A DNA stretch of 64,000 nucleotides from Dimorphilus gyrociliatus (lineage: Eukaryota; Annelida; Polychaeta; Dinophilidae). Each line of letters starts with the position of its first letter. Within the stretch, counting starts at the first letter, position 1. The stretch spans positions 2,604,968 to 2,668,967 of the forward strand of contig CAJFCJ010000009.1 of NCBI GenBank assembly GCA_904063045.1, given 5' to 3'. Positions 1-9,445 of the stretch are shown here, one piece after another. The notes beneath the pieces are model-generated. The model worked only from the letters and a program-made list of their open reading frames with translations, was not told where the DNA came from and made no database searches. The translations under genes and the position numbers were made by a program.

Positions 1-566
1 TGAGCGTCTAATTTATTAGGGATTCAGTATAAAACGTGTGAAGGTAGAATCCTAACCGGAACTTGGGATTATTTTGCATATTATTTTCTCTGAAAACTGG
101 TATACCATCACGTGATCGTACGTTTCTCGTTCAATATTTTGAAAAGACTTGTTAAACTCATGCGAACCAATTTTATAATAAAATACAAAGAGATTTTAAA
201 GAATAAATTCATAAAGGAAAATTTTTTTGTTATTATTATCAAGTTTAATATAATAATATATACTTTATAAACAGAGAATATGCAATATATGGATGAGAGT
301 ATTATATTGACATAAAAAAAATTTAATAGAGACTAATAACAAATCCGATTAGGCCTAAGTTAAGCCAATTAAGTAATTATAAAAATATATACGTCATTTC
401 AAGTTTTAAATATCTTCTCTCTGTAGGCCTACATCTACTTTATTTATAAAAGTGTCCACAAAACAAACACATAGTAGATAGACATATACATTTATATATA
501 TATATATATGGGTTTATATCTATATACATGTTTATCTAAGTCTAAATATACAGCTATACTTAAATT
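1..566. other. Non-coding left flank, 5' region of the MFS gene
   Basis: No exon or RNA gene could be supported here. The stretch is AT-rich, with a TA run around 497-510 and a TCACGTGA E-box at 108-115. It probably holds the promoter and 5' UTR of the transporter starting at 567. Confidence 0.5.
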
Positions 567-2699
567 ATGGCTTTTATAACTTATATTAATCTTAATTTAG
601 CTGAGATTTGGGCGATTCTTATTAACTTTGCTCATACTTTGTCAGATGTTACTTTTCATACATATTTGTATTATAGACCATGTTCTATTATCGATGATAA
701 AGATATGATATCTTGCTTTCGTTCAAACAATAAAATTATAAATTCAACACTGGAAATAAACTCAATGATCCATGAACCAATTGGAAAATATATCTATTTA
801 GTATGGGGTTTGTTACTTGGTGCTCTTTATGGAGCATGGTCGGATAGAATAGGTCGTAGAACTGGAATGACAATCGTTTCCATTGGTTTAGTTCTCTTCA
901 ACTTCTTCAATGCTTTGGACTATGATGTCATAAAAACCCATGAGCCAATTATTCCGTTTCTTGCAAGATTTCTAGTATCCTTAACAAGTCACTATGTAAT
1001 AATTTATACGCTGGCTTACTCATATTCAGCCGATGTTACGTTACAAAAGAATAGATTAGGTCGCTATGTTCTATTGGATATCGCTTTTCGAATTTCTACA
1101 ATATTGGCTGGAACCTCATTATTATTTCTTACTTTTATAGGTTTTTCACCTATCTTATTAACAAGTATAAATATTGGTTTGCTGGCGGCAGCAGTTACCG
1201 GATATAGTTCTGAAACTGGTTCTATCCGCTACAAACTCAAAGACTCAACTAAATCTAAGAAAAGTAGTTTGTATGAACTTTCTTGGCATTTTCGAGACGC
1301 TTATCACACACTTACCAAACATCGAGAATATAATAGCAGAAGCCACCTCCTTATTTATATTCTCCTATTCGCTTTCAACGATTTATTAAGTAACTGCATT
1401 ACGGAAATAACAACAGTTCTAACCATGAAACATCCGGCTTTGAACTGGGATTCGGTTACTGTTGGTGAATTTCGCTTAGTTTGCGAATTATCCTTATTAG
1501 TGGGTTCAGGTGTCGGCTGGAATATAATAACTCAATCGTCATTTTCTCGTTTTCGAGAACCTCAGTTTATATTAATCGGTTTAGCTTTCAGACTATTGCA
1601 AATATTACCTGTCCTCGTAACAGAAGCGTCTCATGAACCTTATTTAATGGTTGCCATCCTCGGTGTATTCACTTCGTTAATTGGACCCTCAATTCTATCT
1701 CACGCAACTAGTATTGTAGAACCTCACGAAATTGGAAAAGTATTAGGATGTACATTCGGTTTATCGTGTTTTTTGCGTCTACTTTTGGAAGTTATTGGAA
1801 AAGCAACAGTCTATTTGCTGGCCGATGAACCACCCAATGTTGTTTGGGGTCCAATTTTAGGAATTGCCTCATTATTATTTCTATTGCTAGGATTAAATAT
1901 AAGAGATATAGTAAAGCAATACGAAAGAAGGAATCGACATAGATTGTTAGCCAAAGATATATATTCTGAAGAATTGAATAGCACAGGAGATAATACTCCA
2001 TGCGAATACATGAGGAAAGCTACTGGAAATATCAATTCCAGATCAGATGAACCTCAATCTGAATCTATAGAAAAAAGCGATTCCAGGAATATTTTGAGTC
2101 CAATTCTATCGCAAAATTTGCATTCGACTCAACCATCGACATTTCAAATGAATGATGAAGTTCAATTTGCGGAAACGCCAACAAGAGCGGAATCAATTGA
2201 TCCCCAAGTTCCATATGCCAACACTCCCCCATCTGCAAAGCAGCCCTCAAATCGTTTCAACAATGATCTGCAATTGACAACTCCATCGATTGTTAAATCG
2301 GCTTCCGATAAAACTAAACCAAATGCAACAAACGACTCAATAAATCAAATGGATAAGAAAGCCAAGTCTCCAAATAATTCTTTAACAAATTTAGCATCAG
2401 AACCAAAAAAGAATAGTACAACAAAGGAAACTGGTGAATACGACGAGAATAGTTATGCATCTAATTCCGATTCGGAAGAGAGCGATTCTTGTTCTGAATA
2501 CGAATCTGATTCGAAAAACATCATGATGATTGTGAACACTCCTGGTTCAACTCTAGACTCATTTACAAATCTATCTACTTCCCAGATGAAAAGCGAATCG
2601 GTCGGAATCACTAATGGAAACAATATTAAACCTGTTTCTGAAGATAATCTCCTCAAAAGAAGAAATAAGAGAATTCCTACTCTACATAAATCAACGTAA
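567..2699 (+). CDS. MFS transporter, SLC46-like, with long C-terminal tail
   Basis: A single uninterrupted exon encodes 710 residues. The first ~450 are strongly hydrophobic, with about twelve predicted membrane segments. The MFS loop-2/3 signature (G-x-x-x-D-R-x-G-R-R) is visible at about residues 89-98, inside GALYGAWSDRIGRR. The layout, with a long polar loop after the first helix (residues ~38-72) containing cysteines and N-glycosylation sequons, resembles SLC46 (proton-coupled folate transporter group), so it is likely a plasma-membrane or lysosomal solute carrier. The substrate cannot be read from sequence. Residues ~455-710 form a hydrophilic, Ser/Asn/Glu-rich, low-complexity tail that is long for the family. 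The start is the first in-frame ATG after an AT-rich leader. A possible AATAAA lies at 2784-2789. The MFS call is secure; the subfamily is tentative. Confidence 0.85.
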   Translation: MAFITYINLNLAEIWAILINFAHTLSDVTFHTYLYYRPCSIIDDKDMISCFRSNNKIINSTLEINSMIHEPIGKYIYLVWGLLLGALYGAWSDRIGRRTGMTIVSIGLVLFNFFNALDYDVIKTHEPIIPFLARFLVSLTSHYVIIYTLAYSYSADVTLQKNRLGRYVLLDIAFRISTILAGTSLLFLTFIGFSPILLTSINIGLLAAAVTGYSSETGSIRYKLKDSTKSKKSSLYELSWHFRDAYHTLTKHREYNSRSHLLIYILLFAFNDLLSNCITEITTVLTMKHPALNWDSVTVGEFRLVCELSLLVGSGVGWNIITQSSFSRFREPQFILIGLAFRLLQILPVLVTEASHEPYLMVAILGVFTSLIGPSILSHATSIVEPHEIGKVLGCTFGLSCFLRLLLEVIGKATVYLLADEPPNVVWGPILGIASLLFLLLGLNIRDIVKQYERRNRHRLLAKDIYSEELNSTGDNTPCEYMRKATGNINSRSDEPQSESIEKSDSRNILSPILSQNLHSTQPSTFQMNDEVQFAETPTRAESIDPQVPYANTPPSAKQPSNRFNNDLQLTTPSIVKSASDKTKPNATNDSINQMDKKAKSPNNSLTNLASEPKKNSTTKETGEYDENSYASNSDSEESDSCSEYESDSKNIMMIVNTPGSTLDSFTNLSTSQMKSESVGITNGNNIKPVSEDNLLKRRNKRIPTLHKST

Positions 2700-3573
2700 A
2701 CAATATGAGCAAATGGAACAATTTATTTATTTGGATATTTCTATAAATTCTATTTCTTTCTTTTTTTCTTTATAACCTCTCTTAATAAATTATCATTTCT
2801 TTTTTATATATAGTTCATTATTAAAGCTGTTTATAGTTTAGTATATAATCTGTATTACTCTGTATTGTTCATTTATAAACTAACTATCGAAACAGAGGGC
2901 GACACTTGTATATTCTATTCAAAATTCATTAAATTAATTGACGTAATTTTCTAATTAATCACTTTTGATAAATAATATTTCATATATTTTTAATTAAAAA
3001 CTAATTTTCGTAAATTAAAAATATTGTATAACAAATTTTTCGATATATTTTTCGAATGTTCTATTTCGATTATTTTCCATAGAAATAGAACGTTTCCTTG
3101 TTCGTTTTAAAATTCTCTATCGTTAATAAGCATTTAGCAATTTTTTCAAAGGTATTAAGAAAGAAAATAGACCCTTGAGGGATTATGTTGTATTTCTCAA
3201 AGATCCTAAAAGTATGTAATTCAAGGGAGCCTTTTTTTGAACTTAATCTATCCGTTAAGGATGTAAATTTAACGGGGTTCGTTCTTATTATTACTTTTTA
3301 TTATATTAGACGCGAATTGTTGTATTTGCTTAGAGTTTTATAAATTCTATTTACGGGAAAAAGGATTAAAGTCAAACGATGCTATCTTTTTCTTTATTCT
3401 AAATAAATAACTACTGCCATCTATACGGTGTTTTAGAATTAGTAAAAAATATCACTTCTTCCCGTTGTTATTATAATAATAATTGACGTGATTAGTATTG
3501 TTCAAATAAATATTTGGTCTTTTTCAAATATCTTATATTCATATAGTCTTTTTGAAGAAAATCCTGCGAAAGG
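2700..3573. other. Intergenic, no gene seen
   Basis: This AT-rich spacer lies between two + strand genes. It has the transporter's likely polyadenylation signal near its left end and a GCCATCTA motif at 3416-3423, about 150 bp before the next start codon. No exon-like reading frame was found. Confidence 0.5.
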
Positions 3574-4155
3574 ATGTCTTCAAAATTGAGAGATCCCTTA
3601 AATAATGATGTTCCATCGGACGATGATCTACAAGTAACTAAAGCATTGATGGAAGGAGATGTTGAAGTATTAAGGCAAGAATGCTCCACCGTTATAGGTA
3701 GATTTAAAGTTAGTACAGCTATGCTGTCCGGAATAGAGGAAGCATTAAATGAGAGGAAAGAAGAAGTTGAAGCTGTTGAACATCAGTTGGAATTTTATAA
3801 AAATGACTTAAAAAATATAACTAATGAGATAGAAGAGCTCAAGAAAAAGAAAGAAGATACGAAAGCTGAAAATCAAGGACTCGTCGCTATGCTTAAATAT
3901 GCTAAGGACGAACAAGCGAAAACATTAGAGAGAAGAGACAGTTTACGTCTTTCCAAAAGTAATATGTTGACCATATCCGATAAAAAATTCAGATTCAACG
4001 ACGAAATAGCTAAAAACCTAGCAGACGGAGAAGCTATTTATTGTTGCTTAACTGATTCTGCAATACAAGGTGAATCTGGACGGTTAATGGAAACTATGAA
4101 AGAAAAAGAACCATCGTCTAGAGTTTCTGCTGTTTCAGCTTCGGATCGTATATAA
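3574..4155 (+). CDS. Coiled-coil protein of unknown function
   Basis: A single exon encodes 193 residues that I do not recognise. Residues ~50-130 are rich in Glu and Lys with heptad-like spacing of Leu, Ile and Val, which predicts a long coiled coil. The N-terminus is acidic (NDVPSDDD). The C-terminal 60 residues contain a Cys pair (YCCL) and end in a Ser-rich tail. There is no signal peptide or membrane segment, so it is probably cytosolic, nuclear or cytoskeletal. The start is the first ATG of the frame, followed by uninterrupted coding sequence. A possible AATAAA follows near 4213. It could be a kinetochore, centrosomal or ciliary component, but no diagnostic motif supports any of these. 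Confidence 0.7.
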   Translation: MSSKLRDPLNNDVPSDDDLQVTKALMEGDVEVLRQECSTVIGRFKVSTAMLSGIEEALNERKEEVEAVEHQLEFYKNDLKNITNEIEELKKKKEDTKAENQGLVAMLKYAKDEQAKTLERRDSLRLSKSNMLTISDKKFRFNDEIAKNLADGEAIYCCLTDSAIQGESGRLMETMKEKEPSSRVSAVSASDRI

Positions 4156-4398
4156 TCTTAAAGCCAGTCTACTTTAGGCTTCATTTAGAATGAAGATAAA
4201 ATGATAAAATGAAATAAAGGCAGATGGAATTGTTAATCAATCGATTCTCTTTTTTTTATTATTATTGACAAACATAAAAAGTTCAGAGTCAATATATCAT
4301 TGTTTAAAAATGAAATCTTTTATATAATAATCAATCAAAGGGATTGAAATTGACTGAGTGTTGATTTCACCCTGGAGAAAACAAATTATATAAATTAA

Positions 4399-7300
4399 TT
4401 AATTAGCTATAAATTTAAATATAAAATTAACGAACTTTTCATATAATTGTTGATGATCAGTAGCCAACATTTTTTTCAATAATTCCTCAAATCCCATATT
4501 GCGTAACTTTTCTTGTCTACCTTTAGCTCCATCATCCGTTTGGACTAAGTTCCCGAGACAGATAACGGTAGCAGTTTGTAAATTTATATCTATATCATTA
4601 CTCATATACGTTTTCAAAGAATTTAAAATATCATCGTTAGTCATTATGAAATTTTTGCCTGTTTCACTGTCAGCTGCATTTCCAAGTATACAGACAGCCT
4701 AACAAAAAAACAACAAACATAAAATTAAGGAAACGAGTACTTATAATTATTTATGATTTCTCACTTGTTCTTTCACTTCTGATCCACGATCACTCTTGAT
4801 AATCATTAACACAGCTTCACTTATATCTTTACCATGCTGGTGCATAATTTCATCGATATGCTGCTTAAATAGTGATATAGATAGATATATAGAAATTTAT
4901 AAGGTTGCAGAAATAATTGACTTACAGGTTGATTAGAAAGCAAATTTCGAATTAAACCCAAAGTTTTCATAATAACTTCCGAAGAGTCCAACAGTAGTTT
5001 ATTCAAATGTTCCGTACCCAATGTGCTAATGATTAATTTTTTGGTAGATTGCTCAGCTTTAAAAGCTATATTCATCAATCCCCAAACTCCATTAAGACGA
5101 AGTGAACATTCATCCCTCTTACTCAAATCTACAAGTACATCAACAACACCTTGATTTATCAAAGGTTCCTTGCTTGGAGAGAACTCCAAAAGCAAATTAC
5201 AAAGAGTTGATGATGCAACAGTCATTAGTTCATCCGATGCATTTTTAATTAGCTGTTAAATTTAGTAATTTACATCAGGAGAACCTTTAAATCATTTCAT
5301 CTAACCTTCATTAAGGGTTGGCAAACGGAATAGTCTTGAAAGGTTGTCCTCTGCAACTGCACAGATCTCGATAAGCTAAGCATACATCGAACTGCAGCTA
5401 ATTGAACTTTTGCAACGGGATCACTCAAGCCTTGCACAATGTGTCTCATGACAGTCTCCGTTTCGATAATCTGAAAATAATTGGGTTTGATCTTATATTA
5501 TAAAGTATAGAGTAGTCATACCTTTTTTCTTATTTCTTCATCATTAGCACCCAATGAAGCGAAAGCTTTAAACGCAGCTTGTCTTAGCTCATTTCCAACT
5601 ATGATACCATCCTGTTTAGTTGAACAAATTGAGTTAAAATGTACTGCTAAATATACAGCAGATATATATTTATACTTTTTCTTTCGGCATTAAGTCTTTG
5701 TCTATCCAGCTGCCAGGATATTTAAAATACTGTGATAAGGATTGTAAGACGTTTTCGCAAATTGCTGCAGTCTTCTGCAATTCGGTGTCTACTTCAATTA
5801 AGTGAGCCAGGGTTTCAGCTCCTTCAACCCTTTGTTCCCAAGTTTTATCAGATTGGCACATGCGAACCAAAGTAGTTAAAGCCTTTTTTACAATCAGTGG
5901 ATTATTTGCTTCAAGACTCTTGCATCTGTACATGTTAGTAAGACTGAAAAGAAAAAAGAAGATTAATTAATCTCAAAACACCGCTTGACTAATTTCTTCC
6001 GCACAATTTAGCTTTAACAGTTTGTAATTCAACTTCTTCGCCTCTTGACATAGATCTACCAATTATTGATGTTATAGATTCGTTTCCATACATTGCTAAC
6101 AAAAATAGAGTAATTAGAATTTTACCTATTTATTCTATATAATAACTTACTTTCATTGACTTTCATTGCAGCGCGTTCATTATTAGAAACAAGAGAAACC
6201 AAAAACTTTAACGATGACAATTGAACCTAAAAAAACAAGAAATAGAACAGTCAAAAAACAACAACATTCTCTATGCTGAAAATAAAGAGTTTATATCTAT
6301 CAGCGAATGCTTACCCGACGAACGGGAGATGTGATAAGAGGACAGACATTTTCAACGACGCCCATCTTACATAGGAAATCTTGATATTCTTCATTCTGCA
6401 ATAAATTCAAAACGAATAAGTCTTTGAAACAAACAACTTCAAGAGTAAGTTGATTATTTTAATCATAAATATACAGTGAGACGTGGTGGCCGAGTGGTTA
6501 AGGCGATGGACTGCTATCTGTTCAAACTACGTAGAGATCCATTGTGCTCTGCACGCGTGGGTTCGAATCCCACCCGCGTCGATAATTTTTTTTTCTTATA
6601 AATTTGGATTTTTTCACCTATACAACGAATTATGAATTTTCGATTTTTTTTTGGTTCACTAGATGTCGAGACGTGGTGGCCGAGTGGTTAAGGCGATGGA
6701 CTGCTAATAGATTTCGGCAGCTAATCCATTGTGCTCTGCACGCGTGGGTTCGAATCCCACCCGCGTCGCTATTTTTTCCTAATTTTTACAGTTTTTCAAA
6801 TCTCCACTTTGGGAAGACTGAATCCAAGTTTTGATGATGCCGCTTCAAATATCAAGGAGACGTGGTGGCCGAGTGGTTAAGGCGATGGACTGCTATCTAT
6901 TCAAGATATGTAGAGATCCATTGTGCTCTGCACGCGTGGGTTCGAATCCCACCCGCGTCGATAATTTTTTTGAATTTATTATTCCGGTTTTTGTTCGAAA
7001 AGCAGTAAATTTAGAATAATTTTCCAGATAACAACCTGACTGATCGACGAGACGTGGTGGCCGAGTGGTTAAGGCGATGGACTGCTATTCGTTCATACTA
7101 AATTGATATCCATTGTGCTCTGCACGCGTGGGTTCGAATCCCACCCGCGTCGATAATTTTTTCTTTTTTATTTTTCTTACTCTTGATTGCTAAATGCCCA
7201 TCAACTTTTACAGATTTTCTATAAAGTCAACGAGACGTGGTGGCCGAGTGGTTAAGGCGATGGACTGCTAATAGATTTCGGCAGCTAATCCATTGTGCTC

Positions 7301-8397
7301 TGCACGCGTGGGTTCGAATCCCACCCGCGTCGACAAATTTTTTGCCTTTTCTTTAATAAAATTGCTAAAAGACTAATTTACAAAAACATTAAATATAGTC
7401 CTGCACTGGCGCTAAACTTCAATTAAATAACTATCCACTTATCTCATACCTTATTTGCTCTACCTATCTTAAAGTGGTACCTCTTGTATATATACTTTAT
7501 ATATTCACTGTACAAAGAGATTAGAAGTAATACTTACACTGCAACAACTTGACATTATATCCGTAACACATTCTTTTATTGTGTTTGAGTTATAAAGTAG
7601 ATCTATTAATTTTTGGACGAATGCTTCCTATTTAGAGAAGTAATAATTAACCGTTAAAGTAGAGAAAGAATGAAGAATATGTAAATTGAAATCACCTCCA
7701 AAAAGCATTTCTTTGGGCACGAAGGATGCTTCAGTAAATATTTCAAGCATCTTAGACAATTTTCAATCAAAAGAACATTATCCGATGATAAAGCTATATT
7801 ACGATAACAAAATTAATTAGATAATAAAAAATTTATTTGCAGATAATATTTCTGCTAACAAACCTTTAACCACAATTTCAAATGAACCATTTTCAATTAA
7901 TATTTGAGCATTCTCTTGACCTCCTAGAGCCAAACTTGTCATAATAACAGCCGAGATGATTTTAATATCTTCATCAGTATCACTACTTGCTAAAAACTCG
8001 TGTAATCTAAGTGAATAGGGATAAGACATAGTAAGCTTTTTTTAATAAACATCCTGTAAATCTAATTACTGTAACAGCAAAATTATATTTTTACCTAAAT
8101 AAGAGACGTGTTTTTAAGTAGTTCTTTTTATTTCTCTTATTCCCTATTATATCATCTCTAAGACGTCTGTAAGACAAACATAAAAGAAATCTTTTTAAAT
8201 GGATTATTTCGTTAATGAGAAAATGTATTACCTTAGACTCCCCAACCATTGGGAATCGTCGTTGCTCATAATACCGTCTAAAGGGTGAATAACAACAGTA
8301 AGACTCTCCTCAACTTCCTGAAAAGTTTTAAAAAGTAAGATAAAACTTAATAGAAAACAAACAAATAATGGTGATAAATTACCATTTCCGTTTCCAT
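4399..8397 (-). CDS. Armadillo repeat-containing protein 8 (GID/CTLH complex subunit)
   Basis: This is a multi-exon gene. Exons from the 5' end: 8397-8383, 8317-8232, 8166-8095, 8006-7864, 7793-7696, 7627-7538, 6395-6315, 6226-6151, 6095-6005, 5943-5676, 5611-5522, 5470-5306, 5252-4926, 4860-4765, 4698-4399. Frames agree at the junctions I checked. Blocks such as [25 protein letters not shown] and IMTNDDIL match animal ARMC8 along its length. ARMC8 is a scaffold of armadillo repeats in the CTLH (GID) E3 ubiquitin ligase and acts in cytosol and nucleus. Introns are mostly 45-110 bp, but the one at 6396-7537 is 1.1 kb and holds five tRNA genes on the opposite strand. The start ATG lies in a tiny first coding exon (METEM). 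The terminal exons are the most secure; the 5' ones rest on splice phase and weaker similarity. Confidence 0.88.
6480..6581 (+). tRNA. tRNA-Ser (GCT), copy 1, 20-nt intron
   Basis: A complete cloverleaf. The acceptor 7-mer GACGTGG pairs with CCGCGTC, the A box is at the 5' end, a long variable arm typical of Ser follows, and the B box is GGTTCGAATCC. Anticodon GCT lies at 6513-6515. A 20-nt intron (6517-6536) interrupts after the base following the anticodon, the canonical pre-tRNA intron site. Removing it gives an 82-nt class II tRNA-Ser. A run of T residues, the Pol III terminator, follows. The gene lies antisense in an armc8 intron. Confidence 0.95.
6670..6768 (+). tRNA. tRNA-Ser (GCT), copy 2, 17-nt intron
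   Basis: The exonic sequence is identical to copy 1. The intron after the anticodon-adjacent A is 17 nt and contains AGC, which can pair with the GCT anticodon as in other pre-tRNA introns. This gene is identical over all 99 nt, intron included, to copy 5. A T-rich terminator follows. Confidence 0.95.
6859..6960 (+). tRNA. tRNA-Ser (GCT), copy 3, 20-nt intron
   Basis: The mature sequence is the same as in the other copies. The 20-nt intron resembles that of copy 1, starting TCTRTTCAA and ending GTAGAG, with a few substitutions. A T-run terminator follows directly. Confidence 0.95.
7051..7152 (+). tRNA. tRNA-Ser (GCT), copy 4, 20-nt intron
   Basis: The mature sequence is unchanged. The 20-nt intron has a sequence of its own (starts TTCGTTCAT), distantly similar to copies 1 and 3. 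A T-rich Pol III terminator follows. Confidence 0.95.
7234..7332 (+). tRNA. tRNA-Ser (GCT), copy 5, 17-nt intron
   Basis: This is a 99-nt gene identical to copy 2, including its 17-nt intron. It is the last of the five-gene array, which has spacers of about 80-100 bp, and is followed by a T-run. The armc8 exon at 7538-7627 lies 205 bp further on. Confidence 0.95.
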
Positions 8398-9445
8398 CGT
8401 ATGGCTAAATAGAAAATACAAATTTATTCTTCTTTATTTTTTCCCTACAATATAGAAAGAAAACTTCTTTTATTTTTTAATACGTTCAATAAAACTTGAA
8501 AATGTTCGATTTTATTGATTCTTCACTCTGTTTTGAAAATAGTTAAGTTTTTTTGGTAATAAGAAAATATATCACATATATTAACACTAGTATTAAAAAA
8601 AATTTAAATAAAGCTATCTTTATTGATGGTTAATGAAAAATTTGTTCTAGAATAGAAGAATTATAAAATAGTATAACACGAAAAAGAACATCGCAATTTA
8701 GAATGAAAACAATTCTGCATTCAATAATTTATTATTACATCTTATAAACATCATGATAAAAGAAGAAAATATATTTTAAAATATATAATAACTGTAGTAA
8801 AAAGAAATGTTGCTTAAAATAGTATAAAATGTCAATTTTATTAACAAAACATCATTTCACTTCTGTAAACATATCCATTTACGAATTCAAATTGATAAAA
8901 AAATAGATTTATTTAAATCGGTTCTCTACCAAACTTAATCATTTTACATCCCTTTCACTCATGTAACTATAAAATACCATGCATACTTACTCTTCTTAAC
9001 TATTTATCCGATTTAACAGATATTTTACATGTCAGCAGCCATGTTTGACCTTCACAGTTGTATAGTGCCATCTACAGTCAAGACAGCGTATTATTAAGAA
9101 TTTAGTTTTCAAACAGAAATCGATTGAATCCCGTTCGAAATACCACTTGAACCTCAAAAGTAATTTGTTAGAATACCTTAACAACCAATTATTTATGGGA
9201 ATTAAGGTTTTTTTCGAAATTAATATTTAGATCAGAGCTAAAAATAAAAAAAATAAAAACTAATAGCTGGCTTCAAACATACTTTACATCAGAAATATAT
9301 TTAAGCAAAAACCCTATAAATGTATCAGACTTTTTGAAATGTAACAGCCAAGTTTATAGAAAACAATGATTAACGACAAGATTTTTTCAGTAATTTAATA
9401 AATTAAATAAGAAAACATTGAGAAGATACTTTGATTTTTAATCTA
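8398..9445. other. Intergenic, armc8 promoter region and ubfd1 copy A 3' flank
   Basis: No exon was found. The stretch is AT-rich and contains a GC-richer block at about 9030-9093 that is shared with 13285-13355 (see the repeat entries). It probably serves armc8 transcription on the minus strand. Confidence 0.45.
9030..9093. repeat. Element shared with 13285-13355, copy 1
   Basis: The core reads CAGCCAT, TGACCTTCACA, then GCCATCTA and AGCGTAT with short variable gaps. The same ordered words recur near 13300. Each copy sits downstream of a ubfd1 gene and upstream of a minus-strand gene. It may be a duplicated promoter element or a leftover of the ubfd1 duplication. Confidence 0.5.

Noticed and set aside
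6604-7019. Two overlapping + strand frames (6604-6834 and 6831-7019)
   Set aside because: They run through tRNA-Ser copies 2 and 3; the protein similarity between them is just the shared tRNA sequence.
6480-7332. Regularly spaced near-identical repeats suggesting a CRISPR-like array
   Set aside because: The repeats are 82-nt tRNA sequences with A and B boxes and terminators in a eukaryotic intron.
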